A stretch of DNA of 64,000 nucleotides from contig NZ_JARGYD010000008.1 in assembly GCF_029168315.1 (NCBI RefSeq), positions 1-64,000 of the forward strand. Direction: 5' to 3'. The DNA comes from Psychromarinibacter halotolerans. Its GTDB lineage: Bacteria; Pseudomonadota; Alphaproteobacteria; Rhodobacterales; Rhodobacteraceae. Of the stretch, positions 44,047-52,773 are shown one piece after another. Each line of letters opens with the position of its first letter. Position 1 is the stretch's first letter. Made by a program: the position numbers and the translations under genes. The notes under the pieces were generated by a model. It was given only the letters and a program-made list of their open reading frames with translations, had not been told where the DNA came from and ran no database searches.

Positions 44047-44949
44047 ATGACGAACGCACAGGCCGAACCGGGCCAGCCCGACCTGAATTCCGACGTCCTT
44101 GGGCGCATCCACCAGATGATGCCGACCCTGTCGAGGACACAGCAGAAGATCGCCACGGCCATCATCTCGTACCCGCGCTTATTCGTGGAAAAGCCGATCG
44201 AGGATCTCGTGCCGTGGATCGGCGTCTCGGCCCCGACCATCACCCGCTTTTGCCGTGCCACAGGATGCGACGGGCTGCGGGACATGAAGCTGAAGGTCAT
44301 GGGCGCGATGCGGGTCGGCGCACGCTATCTTGAAGAACCGGCGCCGCCCACCACCTTCGAGGCGATGCGCGAACAGGCGGCGATGCGGGCGCAGAACGGG
44401 GTCGCCGACGCGATGCGCATCCCCGAAGAACTGATCGAAAAAGCCATCGACCGCCTGCTGGGCGCGCGGGTGATCTATGCCTTCGGCAGCGGCGGCGTGT
44501 CTTCGTGGCTGATCGAAGAGGTCCAGAACCGGCTGTTCCGGCTGGGCATGAAGGTGATCCCCTGCCGCGACGGCGTGATGCAGTCGATGTTCGCGTCAAC
44601 CACCAGCCGTGACGACGTGGTGCTGTGCTGCTCGCTGGGCGGCAACAACCGTGCCGAGCTAGAGGCGATGCGGATCGCGCAGGAATACGGCGCCTACTGC
44701 ATCGCGATCTGCCCACCCAACACGAGTATGCAAGAGGCCGCCGACCTGGGGCTGCCGGTGGAAACCCACGACGACGGCGACGTCCTCGGGCCGACGTCAG
44801 CCCGGTACTCGATGCTGTTCGCGATCGACCTGATCTCGTTCGGCGCCGCGATTCGGTCGAAGACGCTGGCGGCAGAGTCGCTGCGGCGACTGAAGCAGCA
44901 GTTCGTGTCGCACATCGATCCCGACGACCGCCGCCCGCTGGCAGACTGA
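44047..44949 (+). CDS. MurR/RpiR family transcriptional regulator (SIS domain)
   Basis: The 300-residue regulator has an N-terminal HTH_6 domain (about residues 15-90, with LSRTQQKIATAII and GVSAPTITRFCRATGCDG) and a C-terminal sugar isomerase (SIS) domain (about 120-260, with VIYAFGSGGVSSW and VVLCCSLGGNNRAE). Members usually sense phosphorylated sugars or amino sugars. It is followed by an ABC sugar-type importer and five catabolic enzymes, all on the same strand, and two matching AT-rich repeats lie in the spacer just after it. Confidence 0.92.
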   Translation: MTNAQAEPGQPDLNSDVLGRIHQMMPTLSRTQQKIATAIISYPRLFVEKPIEDLVPWIGVSAPTITRFCRATGCDGLRDMKLKVMGAMRVGARYLEEPAPPTTFEAMREQAAMRAQNGVADAMRIPEELIEKAIDRLLGARVIYAFGSGGVSSWLIEEVQNRLFRLGMKVIPCRDGVMQSMFASTTSRDDVVLCCSLGGNNRAELEAMRIAQEYGAYCIAICPPNTSMQEAADLGLPVETHDDGDVLGPTSARYSMLFAIDLISFGAAIRSKTLAAESLRRLKQQFVSHIDPDDRRPLAD

Positions 44950-44950
44950 T

Positions 44951-45041
44951 ACAAAAATGTAAAATTTTGTGCAGCAGGTCGTCCGTTTTTTGGTCAGATA
45001 GCGAACCTCACAGCTATTTTGATCCAAAAATGCAAATTTTT
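44951..45041. promoter_or_regulatory. Candidate RpiR operators and promoter region of the ABC/GMC operon
   Basis: The 187-bp AT-rich spacer after the regulator holds two similar motifs. The first is ACAAAAATGTAAAATTTTGT at 44951-44970, with 6-bp inverted arms ACAAAA/TTTTGT. The second is AAAAATGCAAATTTTT at 45026-45041. Their shared AAAAATG-Y-AAA-TTT cores begin 73 bases apart, close to seven helical turns, on the same strand. This suggests cooperative binding. Confidence 0.55.
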
Positions 45042-45136
45042 AATTGAGCGACTTTCAGAAACTTCCAAGCTCGAAGGCAAGACAACCGGCGGGAAACGTC
45101 GGGACGACAGCCATCTCCAGCAAGGGAAGTTCTCTC

Positions 45137-46438
45137 ATGAATACCAAATTGGACCAGTTTCTCGCCTCGCGGCGGCAGGTGCTTCAGGGCGGTGCTGCCG
45201 CGCTTGGCGCATCCACGATGCTTGGCCGCAGCGCCTTCGCCCAGCCCGCCGAGGCGATCTCGTTCATCGGCTGGCAGTTCCAGCCGCAGATGGTCGAGGA
45301 AAACGTCGGCATCTTCGAAGAGCTCTACACCGAGAACGTGAACTACGAACTCGTCAGCGGTGAATACCACCCGATCGCCGAAACCCGTCTGATCGGCGGC
45401 GAGCAGATCGACATGCTGTACGGCGAGGAAGACCGCGTCGCCCGCTGGAACATCGCCGGCTGGACCCGCGACCTTGAAGGTCTTCCGGGCGTCGAAGAGA
45501 TCAAGGAAGGCCTGTACCCGGCGTCGCTGAACTCGCTGTCGCTGCCCGATGGCCGTCTGGCCGCGATGCCCTACTACGCCGGGCACCTTGCGTTCATGTA
45601 CAACGCCGAGGCGCTGGAACAGGCCGGGCTGGAAGTTCCCACCACCATCGAGGAACTGCTGGACGCCTGCCGCAAGCTGAAGGCCGACGGCATTTCCGAC
45701 GCCCCGTTCAACGGCGCGTGGGGTCAGGGCTGGCCGGAACTGTCGTGGTCGCTGTTCGGCTCTTGGTACGCCGAGGGCGCGCAGGTGTTCGATGCCGAAG
45801 GCAACTTCGTCGACGAGCCCGCCCTGCGCCGCGTGCTGGAAATGTACCGCACCCTGTACGAGGAAGGTCTTGTCGTCGAAGACATCATGACCCAACCGAA
45901 CGAGGGCGTGCCCGCCTTCTCGTCGGGGGCGCATGTCTTCACCTTCCACCACGACTATAACCAGGCCGTGTTCAACAACCCCGAGCTGTCGCAGATCGCG
46001 GGCAAGGTGCAGAACGCGCTGATGCCGGGTGCGACGCAGTCGACCTTCGCTTGGACCGCGACCTACATGATGGGCGCCAACGCAGATCCCGAACGCGTCT
46101 GGGACATGCTGCAGTTCTTCGGCGGCAAAGCGTCGGACGGCGAATACTATGTCTGCAAAAAGTGGGCGCTGGCCTTCGGTCTGGGCTCTGCCCACCGCGA
46201 ACTGATGGCCGACCCGGACGTGGTCGCCAGCTTCCGCGAATGGCGCGATCTGGACGTCACCAACGAGCAGATCGGCAACGCCACCTCGCGCAGCATCGCC
46301 AAGGAAATCTGGTTCTCGGAATGGGACCTGTTCATGATGCAGCGCGTACAGGAATACATCCGCGGCGCCGGCGACACCGACAGCCTTGTCGCGGCTCTGG
46401 CCGAGCAGGCGGAAGGCCTGAAGGCCGAGTACCAGTAA
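45137..46438 (+). CDS. ABC transporter substrate-binding protein, carbohydrate type (family 1)
   Basis: The 433-residue extracellular solute-binding protein has a Tat-like signal (SRRQVLQGGAAALGAS, cleavage near AFAQ). The mature part follows the sugar-binding family: an MPYYAGHLAFMYNAEALEQA block for lobe contacts and WPELSWSLFGSWYA later. The ATG at 45137 has AAGGGAAG upstream; a longer frame from 45044 lacks the signal peptide at its start. It is the first structural gene after the RpiR regulator. The ligand is presumably a sugar, polyol or amino sugar derivative. Confidence 0.9.
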   Translation: MNTKLDQFLASRRQVLQGGAAALGASTMLGRSAFAQPAEAISFIGWQFQPQMVEENVGIFEELYTENVNYELVSGEYHPIAETRLIGGEQIDMLYGEEDRVARWNIAGWTRDLEGLPGVEEIKEGLYPASLNSLSLPDGRLAAMPYYAGHLAFMYNAEALEQAGLEVPTTIEELLDACRKLKADGISDAPFNGAWGQGWPELSWSLFGSWYAEGAQVFDAEGNFVDEPALRRVLEMYRTLYEEGLVVEDIMTQPNEGVPAFSSGAHVFTFHHDYNQAVFNNPELSQIAGKVQNALMPGATQSTFAWTATYMMGANADPERVWDMLQFFGGKASDGEYYVCKKWALAFGLGSAHRELMADPDVVASFREWRDLDVTNEQIGNATSRSIAKEIWFSEWDLFMMQRVQEYIRGAGDTDSLVAALAEQAEGLKAEYQ

Positions 46439-46492
46439 GACAGCCAAGGGTTCGGGCGCGGTCTTCCTCTCGCGCGCCCGCCTCGACGCTAC

Positions 46493-46544
46493 GGCTTGCT
46501 TTCGGCAAGCCATTCCGCCGGGCCTCTCTCCCTGGGCCCGGCGG
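46493..46544 (+). terminator. Tandem intercistronic hairpins between binding protein and fused permease genes
   Basis: Hairpin 1 is GGCTTGC/GCAAGCC with a TTTCG loop (46493-46511). Hairpin 2 is a perfect 10-bp stem CCGCCGGGCC/GGCCCGGCGG with a 10-base loop (46515-46544). No T-run follows, so readthrough is expected. They probably stabilise the binding-protein message or lower permease expression. Confidence 0.6.
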
Positions 46545-46586
46545 CACAAGCCCCAAATCCCCGCGCCGCCGCCCCAGGAGACCGAT

Positions 46587-48491
46587 TTGACCGCTGTGGA
46601 AACCGAAGCCCGGGCCGTCCCCCGCCCCCCGCGCCGCCGCAAAGGCGGTGGCCGCGCACGGCCGCCCCTGTTCGCCTATCTCGCCACCGCGCCGACCCTG
46701 CTGCTGGTGCTTCTGGTGGTCGGCCTGCCGCTGGCCTATTCGATCTGGCTTGCCACGCACAAATCCAACCCGATCACCAAGCGCACCAGCTTCGTCGGGC
46801 TGGACAACTTCCGCACGGTGATCGCGCAGGACAGCTTCTGGAGCGCGTTCTACCGGACGATCTATTTCGTCGGCTTCTCGATGGTGCTGACCACGGTGCT
46901 GGGCATCGTGATGGCGCTGGTCCTGAACAAGGCCTTCCGCGGCCGCGGCTTCATGCGGTCGGTGATGCTGGTGCCGTGGGCGATGGCCCCGGTGTCCATC
47001 GGCGTTTTGTGGTCGTTCATCTACGCGGGCGACATCGGCACGCTGAACGGCCTTTTGCATGACCTCGGGCTGGGCTTCCTTGCCACGCCCTGGCTGGGCA
47101 ACAATACCCGCGCGCTGAACCTTGTCGCGCTGACCCACGTCTGGAACCAGACGCCGCTGACCGCGCTGATGGTGCTTGCCGGGCTGCAGTCGATGCCCGC
47201 AAGCCTGCACAAGGCGGCGATGCTGGACGGCGCCGGTCCGGTCACCCGGTTCTTCCAGATCACCCTGCCGTGGCTGAAACCCACGCTGTTGTTCGTGTCG
47301 ATCATCGCCACGATCAACGCGCTGATGGCCTTCGACATCATCATGATCATGACCGGCGGCGGCCCGGGCGAGGCGACGACCGTCTTCGCGTGGCTGGGCT
47401 ATGTCTATTCGTTCCAGTTCCTGCGCTTCGGCCAGGGCGCGGCGATGCTGTACATCCTGACCGGCCTGTCGTTCCTGCTGGCCATCGTCTATGTCTTCGT
47501 GCTCAGCCCGCGCCGCCGCAAGGCGCGCGCCGCCGCCGTCGCCACGACGCCGGACACCACCACCCAGCGCATCCGCCGCCCCTACAGCATCACGCCGCCG
47601 CCGCCGCGCGACCCGGTGCTGTCGCCGCGCACCCGCGCGATCCTGTCGGACATCGGCTTTCGCCTGCTGGTGGCGCTGATCTTCATCTGGTCGGCCGTGC
47701 CCGTGCTGCTGCTGGTGATGATGAGCCTGACCCCCGCCAGCGACCTGATCCGCACCCCGCCCTCGGCGATCCCCTCGGGCTTCACGCTGGACAACTTCAA
47801 GGCCGTACTGTTCCCGGACGGCGGCACCACCTCGGTGCAGGCCCGCCGCGTGCCGCTGTCGCTGATGAACAGCTTCATCATCGGTGCGATCACCGTGGCG
47901 GTAGCTCTGGCGATCGCGCCCTTCGCGGGCTACGTTTTCGCCCGCTGGCCCCGCGCCCGCGTGTTCCAGGCCGGGCTGTGGGCCATGCTGTTCACCCGCA
48001 TGACCCCGGCGCTGACGCTGGTGCTGCCCTTCTTCGTCATCTACCGCACGCTTGGCCTGATCGACACGCGGACCGGCATGGTCATCGCGCACCTGTCGAT
48101 CCTGCTGCCGCTGGTGTCGTGGATGATGAAATCCACCTTCGAGGGCATCCCGAAAAGCCTTGATGCCGCCGCGCGCATCGACGGCTGCACCAATTTCCAG
48201 ATGATGACCAAGGTGCTTCTGCCGGTGATCCGGCCGGGCATCATGGCAGCCGCGATCTTCGGCTTCCTCGTCAGCTGGAACGAGTTCCTGTTTGCCATGA
48301 TCCTGACCTCGACGCCCGACAGCCAGACGATCACCGTCGTCCTGTCCGGCTTTCTGCAGCAGGCGCGGTTCCACGAGTACGGGCCGATGTTCGCGGCCTC
48401 TGTGCTGTCGGTCCTGCCGCCCGTGATCATCGCGTTCGTCTTCCAACGTTACCTCGTGCAGGGCGCATTGTCCGGCGCGGTCAAAGGCTGA
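46587..48491 (+). CDS. Fused ABC sugar permease (two CUT1-type permeases in one protein)
   Basis: One 634-residue polypeptide carries both membrane subunits of a UgpAE/MalFG-type importer. Residues 28-307 form the first permease, with its EAA loop at about 209-231 (KAAMLDGAGPVTRFFQITLP). A basic and proline-rich linker (about 307-350) follows. Residues 352-634 form the second permease, with its EAA loop at about 526-550 (DAAARIDGCTNFQMM). Both halves have their ATPase-contact loops, so the fusion looks functional. No stop or frameshift is seen at the join. Translation begins at a TTG seven bases after CAGGAG. The ATPase gene follows after 11 bases. Confidence 0.9.
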   Translation: MTAVETEARAVPRPPRRRKGGGRARPPLFAYLATAPTLLLVLLVVGLPLAYSIWLATHKSNPITKRTSFVGLDNFRTVIAQDSFWSAFYRTIYFVGFSMVLTTVLGIVMALVLNKAFRGRGFMRSVMLVPWAMAPVSIGVLWSFIYAGDIGTLNGLLHDLGLGFLATPWLGNNTRALNLVALTHVWNQTPLTALMVLAGLQSMPASLHKAAMLDGAGPVTRFFQITLPWLKPTLLFVSIIATINALMAFDIIMIMTGGGPGEATTVFAWLGYVYSFQFLRFGQGAAMLYILTGLSFLLAIVYVFVLSPRRRKARAAAVATTPDTTTQRIRRPYSITPPPPRDPVLSPRTRAILSDIGFRLLVALIFIWSAVPVLLLVMMSLTPASDLIRTPPSAIPSGFTLDNFKAVLFPDGGTTSVQARRVPLSLMNSFIIGAITVAVALAIAPFAGYVFARWPRARVFQAGLWAMLFTRMTPALTLVLPFFVIYRTLGLIDTRTGMVIAHLSILLPLVSWMMKSTFEGIPKSLDAAARIDGCTNFQMMTKVLLPVIRPGIMAAAIFGFLVSWNEFLFAMILTSTPDSQTITVVLSGFLQQARFHEYGPMFAASVLSVLPPVIIAFVFQRYLVQGALSGAVKG

Positions 48492-48502
48492 GGAGTAGTC
48501 CA

Positions 48503-49504
48503 ATGGCTTCCATCACCATCGACAACGTCATCAAGGACTACGGCACCACCCGCGTCCTGCATGGCCTGAACCTCGACATCCGCGAGGGAGAGTTCGTGTC
48601 GCTTCTCGGGCCCTCGGGCTGCGGCAAGTCCACGCTGCTGTTCTGCGTCGCCGGACTTGAACCGATCAGCGACGGGCAGATCCGGTTCGACGGCACCGAC
48701 ATGGCGCAGCGCAGTTCGCGCGACCGCAACATCGCGCTCGTGTTTCAGGACTATGCCCTCTACCCGCATATGTCGGTCCGCGAGAACATCGCATTCCCGC
48801 TGAAGCGGCTGAAGGTCGACACCCAGACCATCGAGGCACAGGTCAAATGGGCCGCCGAGACGCTGGGCCTGTCGGCCCTGCTGGACCGCGCCCCGTCCGA
48901 CCTGTCGGGCGGCCAGCGCCAGCGCGTCGCCGTGGGCCGCGCCATCGTGCGCAACCCCGCCGCGCTGCTGATGGACGAACCGCTGTCGAACCTCGACGCC
49001 TCGCTGCGGGTCCACATGCGGACCGAGATCAAGCGGCTGGCGCGCGAGCTGGGACTGACCGTGCTGTTCGTCACCCACGATCAGGAAGAGGCGATGGTGA
49101 TGTCCGACCGCATCGCGGTGCTGTCGAACGGCTATCTTCAACAGTTCGCGGAACCGATGGAGGTCTATCGCAACCCGGCCAACCGCTTCGTGGCCGAGTT
49201 CATCGGCTCGCCGAAGATGAACCTGCTGCCGGGAGCCGACAGCAAGATCCTGATGGGCCTGCGCCCGCAGGACCTGACGCCCGCCAGCTCCGCCGACGCG
49301 TCCGACGCCTATGCCGTCACCGGCAACGTCGCCCTGATCGAACCGGCGGGGCCCCACTATTTCCTCGACGTCATGGTCAACGGGCAGATGGTCAAGGCCA
49401 CCGCCAACGAGATCGACGGCATCGGGCAAGGGTCCGAGGTGAAACTCACGGCCCCGGCGCACCGCGTCTATCGCTTCGACAGCGAAAGCGGCGTGGCTCT
49501 CTGA
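48503..49504 (+). CDS. ABC transporter ATP-binding protein (UgpC/MalK-like)
   Basis: The 333-residue ATPase has Walker A GPSGCGKST (36-44), signature LSGGQRQR, Walker B LLMDEPLSNLD, switch His in VTHDQEEAM, and a C-terminal TOBE/MalK regulatory domain with MGLRPQDL. It should energise the fused permease. GAGGAG precedes the start. A 68-base gap separates it from the amidohydrolase gene. Confidence 0.93.
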   Translation: MASITIDNVIKDYGTTRVLHGLNLDIREGEFVSLLGPSGCGKSTLLFCVAGLEPISDGQIRFDGTDMAQRSSRDRNIALVFQDYALYPHMSVRENIAFPLKRLKVDTQTIEAQVKWAAETLGLSALLDRAPSDLSGGQRQRVAVGRAIVRNPAALLMDEPLSNLDASLRVHMRTEIKRLARELGLTVLFVTHDQEEAMVMSDRIAVLSNGYLQQFAEPMEVYRNPANRFVAEFIGSPKMNLLPGADSKILMGLRPQDLTPASSADASDAYAVTGNVALIEPAGPHYFLDVMVNGQMVKATANEIDGIGQGSEVKLTAPAHRVYRFDSESGVAL

Positions 49505-49572
49505 CGCGCATTGCGGGGACAAGCGGCGGCACGACCGCCGTGCAGAATAAAGACAACGAAAAGGAACATTGT

Positions 49573-50724
49573 ATGAGTTTCGACCTTCTCCTTCGCAACG
49601 GGCACGTGATCGACCCCGCCCAAGGGATCGACGGCGTGCAGGACGTTGCGCTTAAGGACGGGAAGGTGGCCGCCATCGGTCCCAACCTGACCGGCGATGC
49701 GAAGGAGGTCTCTGACCTGTCCGGGCTGATCGTGACCCCCGGCCTGATCGACCTGCACACTCACGTTTACTGGGGCGGCACCTCGCTGGGGATCGACGCG
49801 GACATGTTCGCCAAGACCTCGGCCGTGACCACCGCCGTCGACACCGGCAGCGCCGGGCCCGGCAACTATCCCGGCTTCAAGAAACACGTCATCGAACCCG
49901 CGACCGCGCGGATTCTCGTGTATCTGCACGTCTCTTTCGCCGGCATCTTTGCCTTTTCGAAGAACCTGATGGTCGGCGAAAGCCACGACTGGCGGCTGAT
50001 GGCCCCGCGCGAGGCCGTCGAAGTGGCCAAGTCCGACCCCGACAACATCATCGGGATCAAGGTCCGTATCGGCAAGCACGCCTCTGGCCCCACGGGGATC
50101 GACCCGCTGGTCGTCGCACTTCAGGTCGCCGACGAGACCGGCCTGCCGCTGATGTGCCACATCGACGAACCGCCCCCCTCGTACGAGGCGGTGGTCGACA
50201 TGCTGCGCCCCGGCGATGTGCTGACCCACTGCTTCCGTCCCTTCCCGAACTCGCCCCTGACAGGCGATGGACAGGTGAAACCCGCCGTGCTGGCCGCCCG
50301 CGAACGCGGCGTGATCTTCGACATCGGCCACGGCATGGGCTCGTTCGGCTGGGAAACCGCGCGCGGCATGATGGCGAACGACTTCCCGCCCGACGTGATT
50401 TCGTCGGACGTGCACGCCTTGTGCATCGAAGGCCCGGCCTATGATCAGGTCACCTCGCTGACCAAGTTCCTGCCACTGGGCATGAGCCTGTCCGAGATCG
50501 TCCGCTCGTCCACCGAAACGCCCGCCAACGCGATCCGGCGGCCCGAACTGGGGTCGCTGAAGCCGGGGACCCCGGGCGACGTGTCGGTGCTGTCTATGAA
50601 GAAGGGCAGCTTCGATCTGGAAGACGTCCGGGGCGAGATCGTCACCGTGGAGGAACGCCTGTTCGCCGAGGGCTGCGTGATCGGCGGGAAATGGTTCAAG
50701 GAAGCCGGAAAGGTCGTGGCATGA
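49573..50724 (+). CDS. Amidohydrolase/deacetylase family metallohydrolase
   Basis: The 383-residue amidohydrolase-superfamily enzyme has the metal-binding HxH (H62, H64 in LHTHVYWG), the likely carboxylated bridging Lys163 (GIKVRIGK), His196 (CHIDEP), His219 (THCF) and the catalytic Asp279 (SSDVHA). This is the full binuclear set of the dihydroorotase/dihydropyrimidinase/deacetylase type. It should open a cyclic amide or remove an acyl group from an amine in the cytoplasm. AAGGAACATTGT precedes the ATG, and its stop overlaps the next gene by four bases. Position after an importer suggests an early step in catabolism. Confidence 0.88.
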   Translation: MSFDLLLRNGHVIDPAQGIDGVQDVALKDGKVAAIGPNLTGDAKEVSDLSGLIVTPGLIDLHTHVYWGGTSLGIDADMFAKTSAVTTAVDTGSAGPGNYPGFKKHVIEPATARILVYLHVSFAGIFAFSKNLMVGESHDWRLMAPREAVEVAKSDPDNIIGIKVRIGKHASGPTGIDPLVVALQVADETGLPLMCHIDEPPPSYEAVVDMLRPGDVLTHCFRPFPNSPLTGDGQVKPAVLAARERGVIFDIGHGMGSFGWETARGMMANDFPPDVISSDVHALCIEGPAYDQVTSLTKFLPLGMSLSEIVRSSTETPANAIRRPELGSLKPGTPGDVSVLSMKKGSFDLEDVRGEIVTVEERLFAEGCVIGGKWFKEAGKVVA

Positions 50725-52211
50725 ACGAGCAGGCAAAGATCATGGCGGCGGACCTGCCCGCCCTTGCGGACACCCCCGCGAATTTCATCGGCGGCGCGTG
50801 GGAAAACGCGGAAAGCGGCACCTTCCCGGTCGTAAACCCCGCCACCGGCGAAACCATCGCACTGCTTCCCGCAAGCAGCCGCGCGACGGCGCACCGGGCC
50901 ATCGAAGCCGCGAACGCGGCGCAGCCCGCGTGGGCCAAGGTTCCGCTGTGGGACCGCGCCGCGCTGTGCGTGAAGCTGGCCGACGCGATCGACGCCAACC
51001 TCGAAGACCTTGCCCGCGTGCTGTCGATGGAACAGGGCAAGCCGCTGGCCCAGTCGATGGGCGAGGTCGGCAAGGCCGCCGATGGCTTCCGCATGAACGC
51101 GGAACTGGTCAAGTACATGACCGGCGAGACGATCCCCGGCGAAACGCCGAACCGGCAGGTCATCACCCGCCGCTTCCCGCGCGGGGTCTACGCGGTGATC
51201 ACGCCGTGGAACTTCCCGGTCAACATCCCGACCGAATACCTCGCCCCCGCCATCGCCACCGGCAACACCGTGGTCTGGGTGCCTGCGCCGACCACCTCGC
51301 TTGTCGCGGTGGCCTTCATGCGGGTGCTGGCCGAAGCCGGGCTGCCCGAGGGCCTGATCAACCTTGTGCTGGGCGAAGGCGCGACCGTCGGGGACGAGAT
51401 CGTCGTGAACCCCGGCACCCACGCCATCGGCTTCACCGGCTCGGCTGCCACCGGCAAGCGCATCGCGGAACGCGGCGCGGGCAAGCCGATGCTGCTGGAA
51501 CTGGGCGGCAACGGCCCGATGATCGTGCGCGCCGACGCCGATCTGGACAAGGCGGCTGCGGCCGCGGCGGACGGGGCCTTTGGCAACGCGGGTCAGATAT
51601 GCGCCGCCACCGGCCGCGTGCTGGCGCATGTCGACGTGGCCACGCCGCTGGCCGAGAAGATCGCGGAACACGCCCGCGCCCATGTCGTCGGCGACCCGAT
51701 GCACCAAGGCACGACGATGGGGCCGCTGAACAACGCGGCCGTCGCCACGAAAGTTGCGCAGCACGTCACCGAGGCCATCGCCGACGGCGCCCGCGTGCTG
51801 GCTGGCGGCAAGGCCCTTCCCGAGGCGGGCAGCGACCTGTTCTATGCCCCCACCGTGTTGGACGGCGTCACCCCCGAGATGCGGATCGCCCGCGAAGAGA
51901 CCTTCGGCCCCATCGTTCCGGTGATCGCCCTTGGCGACGACGCAGAGCTGATGCGGGTGGCGAAGGACACCGAGTACGGCCTGTCGATGTCGATCTTCTC
52001 GAACGACATCGAAACCGCGATGGCGATGTCGGGCGAACTGTCCGCCGGGATCGTGAACATCAACGAGGGCACGACCTACTGGGAAATCCACATGCCCTTC
52101 GGCGGCGGGTCCGGCACCAAGTCGGGCATCGGCCGGATCGGCGGCAAGCACACACTGGAAGCGATGACCGAGGTCCGCTCGGTTTCGGTTCCCCTCCCCC
52201 ATTTCGGATAG
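50721..52211 (+). CDS. Aldehyde dehydrogenase with altered cofactor loop
   Basis: The 496-residue ALDH has catalytic Cys294 (NAGQICAATGR), Glu260 (LLELGGNGP) and Asn164 (TPWNFPV). Where most ALDHs have VLKPSE, whose Lys contacts the adenosine ribose of NAD(P), this one reads VVWVPAPTTS, so the Lys and the following Glu are missing. The other ALDH in this window keeps the Lys. Cofactor preference may therefore differ. Its ATG overlaps the amidohydrolase stop by four bases. It probably oxidises the aldehyde made by the GMC dehydrogenase encoded next. Confidence 0.9.
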   Translation: MNEQAKIMAADLPALADTPANFIGGAWENAESGTFPVVNPATGETIALLPASSRATAHRAIEAANAAQPAWAKVPLWDRAALCVKLADAIDANLEDLARVLSMEQGKPLAQSMGEVGKAADGFRMNAELVKYMTGETIPGETPNRQVITRRFPRGVYAVITPWNFPVNIPTEYLAPAIATGNTVVWVPAPTTSLVAVAFMRVLAEAGLPEGLINLVLGEGATVGDEIVVNPGTHAIGFTGSAATGKRIAERGAGKPMLLELGGNGPMIVRADADLDKAAAAAADGAFGNAGQICAATGRVLAHVDVATPLAEKIAEHARAHVVGDPMHQGTTMGPLNNAAVATKVAQHVTEAIADGARVLAGGKALPEAGSDLFYAPTVLDGVTPEMRIAREETFGPIVPVIALGDDAELMRVAKDTEYGLSMSIFSNDIETAMAMSGELSAGIVNINEGTTYWEIHMPFGGGSGTKSGIGRIGGKHTLEAMTEVRSVSVPLPHFG

Positions 52212-52233
52212 AGCCGGAAAAGGAAACGGTAGA

Positions 52234-52773
52234 ATGACGGTACATGACGGAACGAAGGGCGTTGCGCTGGCACAGCTTGCCGACGCGCTTGCCGCTTTCG
52301 TGGACGAGCTTTTGCCCGGCGGCAACGGCTGGCCCAAGGCCTCGGTCGTCGGGATTCAGTTCCCGCTGGTCGAGCGGCTGATCGAGCAGAACGGCGAACC
52401 GGCGCTGACCGCGCTGGCCCAGACGCTGAACAAGATCGGAGCGCCGTGGGCCGGGATGGAACCGGCGGAACGGGTCGAGGCGGTGAAATCGCTGGAAGCG
52501 TCCGATCCGGGCCGCTTCGGCTGGCTGCGCGACGCTGCGTTTCAGGCCTATTACGAAAGCCCCGTCATCGTGATGCTGATCGACGCGAACGGCACGCCCT
52601 ACAAGATCCGCCCGCACCTGTCGGGTTACGACCTGCCCAAGTTCGACCGCGCCACGCAGACCCCGCGCCACAACCGGGGCCACTACATCCCGACCGATCA
52701 GGTGAAACCCGTGGATACCTCGGGGCTGAACCTCGACACCGTGAAGACCGAGAAATGGGGGCTACAGCGATGA
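52234..52773 (+). CDS. Small subunit-like protein of a GMC dehydrogenase (gluconate 2-dehydrogenase subunit 3-like)
   Basis: The 179-residue protein resembles the small gamma-type subunits that accompany flavoprotein sugar and polyol dehydrogenases. Similarity is modest: an N-terminal helical part, then QAYYESPVIV and a C-terminal segment with GYDLPKF. Unlike classical members it has no Tat signal, so it and its partner seem to stay in the cytoplasm. Its stop overlaps the start of the GMC gene by four bases, which strongly supports a two-subunit enzyme. Confidence 0.65.
   Translation: MTVHDGTKGVALAQLADALAAFVDELLPGGNGWPKASVVGIQFPLVERLIEQNGEPALTALAQTLNKIGAPWAGMEPAERVEAVKSLEASDPGRFGWLRDAAFQAYYESPVIVMLIDANGTPYKIRPHLSGYDLPKFDRATQTPRHNRGHYIPTDQVKPVDTSGLNLDTVKTEKWGLQR

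Noticed and set aside
46332..48503. Long minus-strand open frame opposite the fused permease
   Set aside because: Arg/Gln/His-rich shadow of the permease codons, with no domain or start signal.
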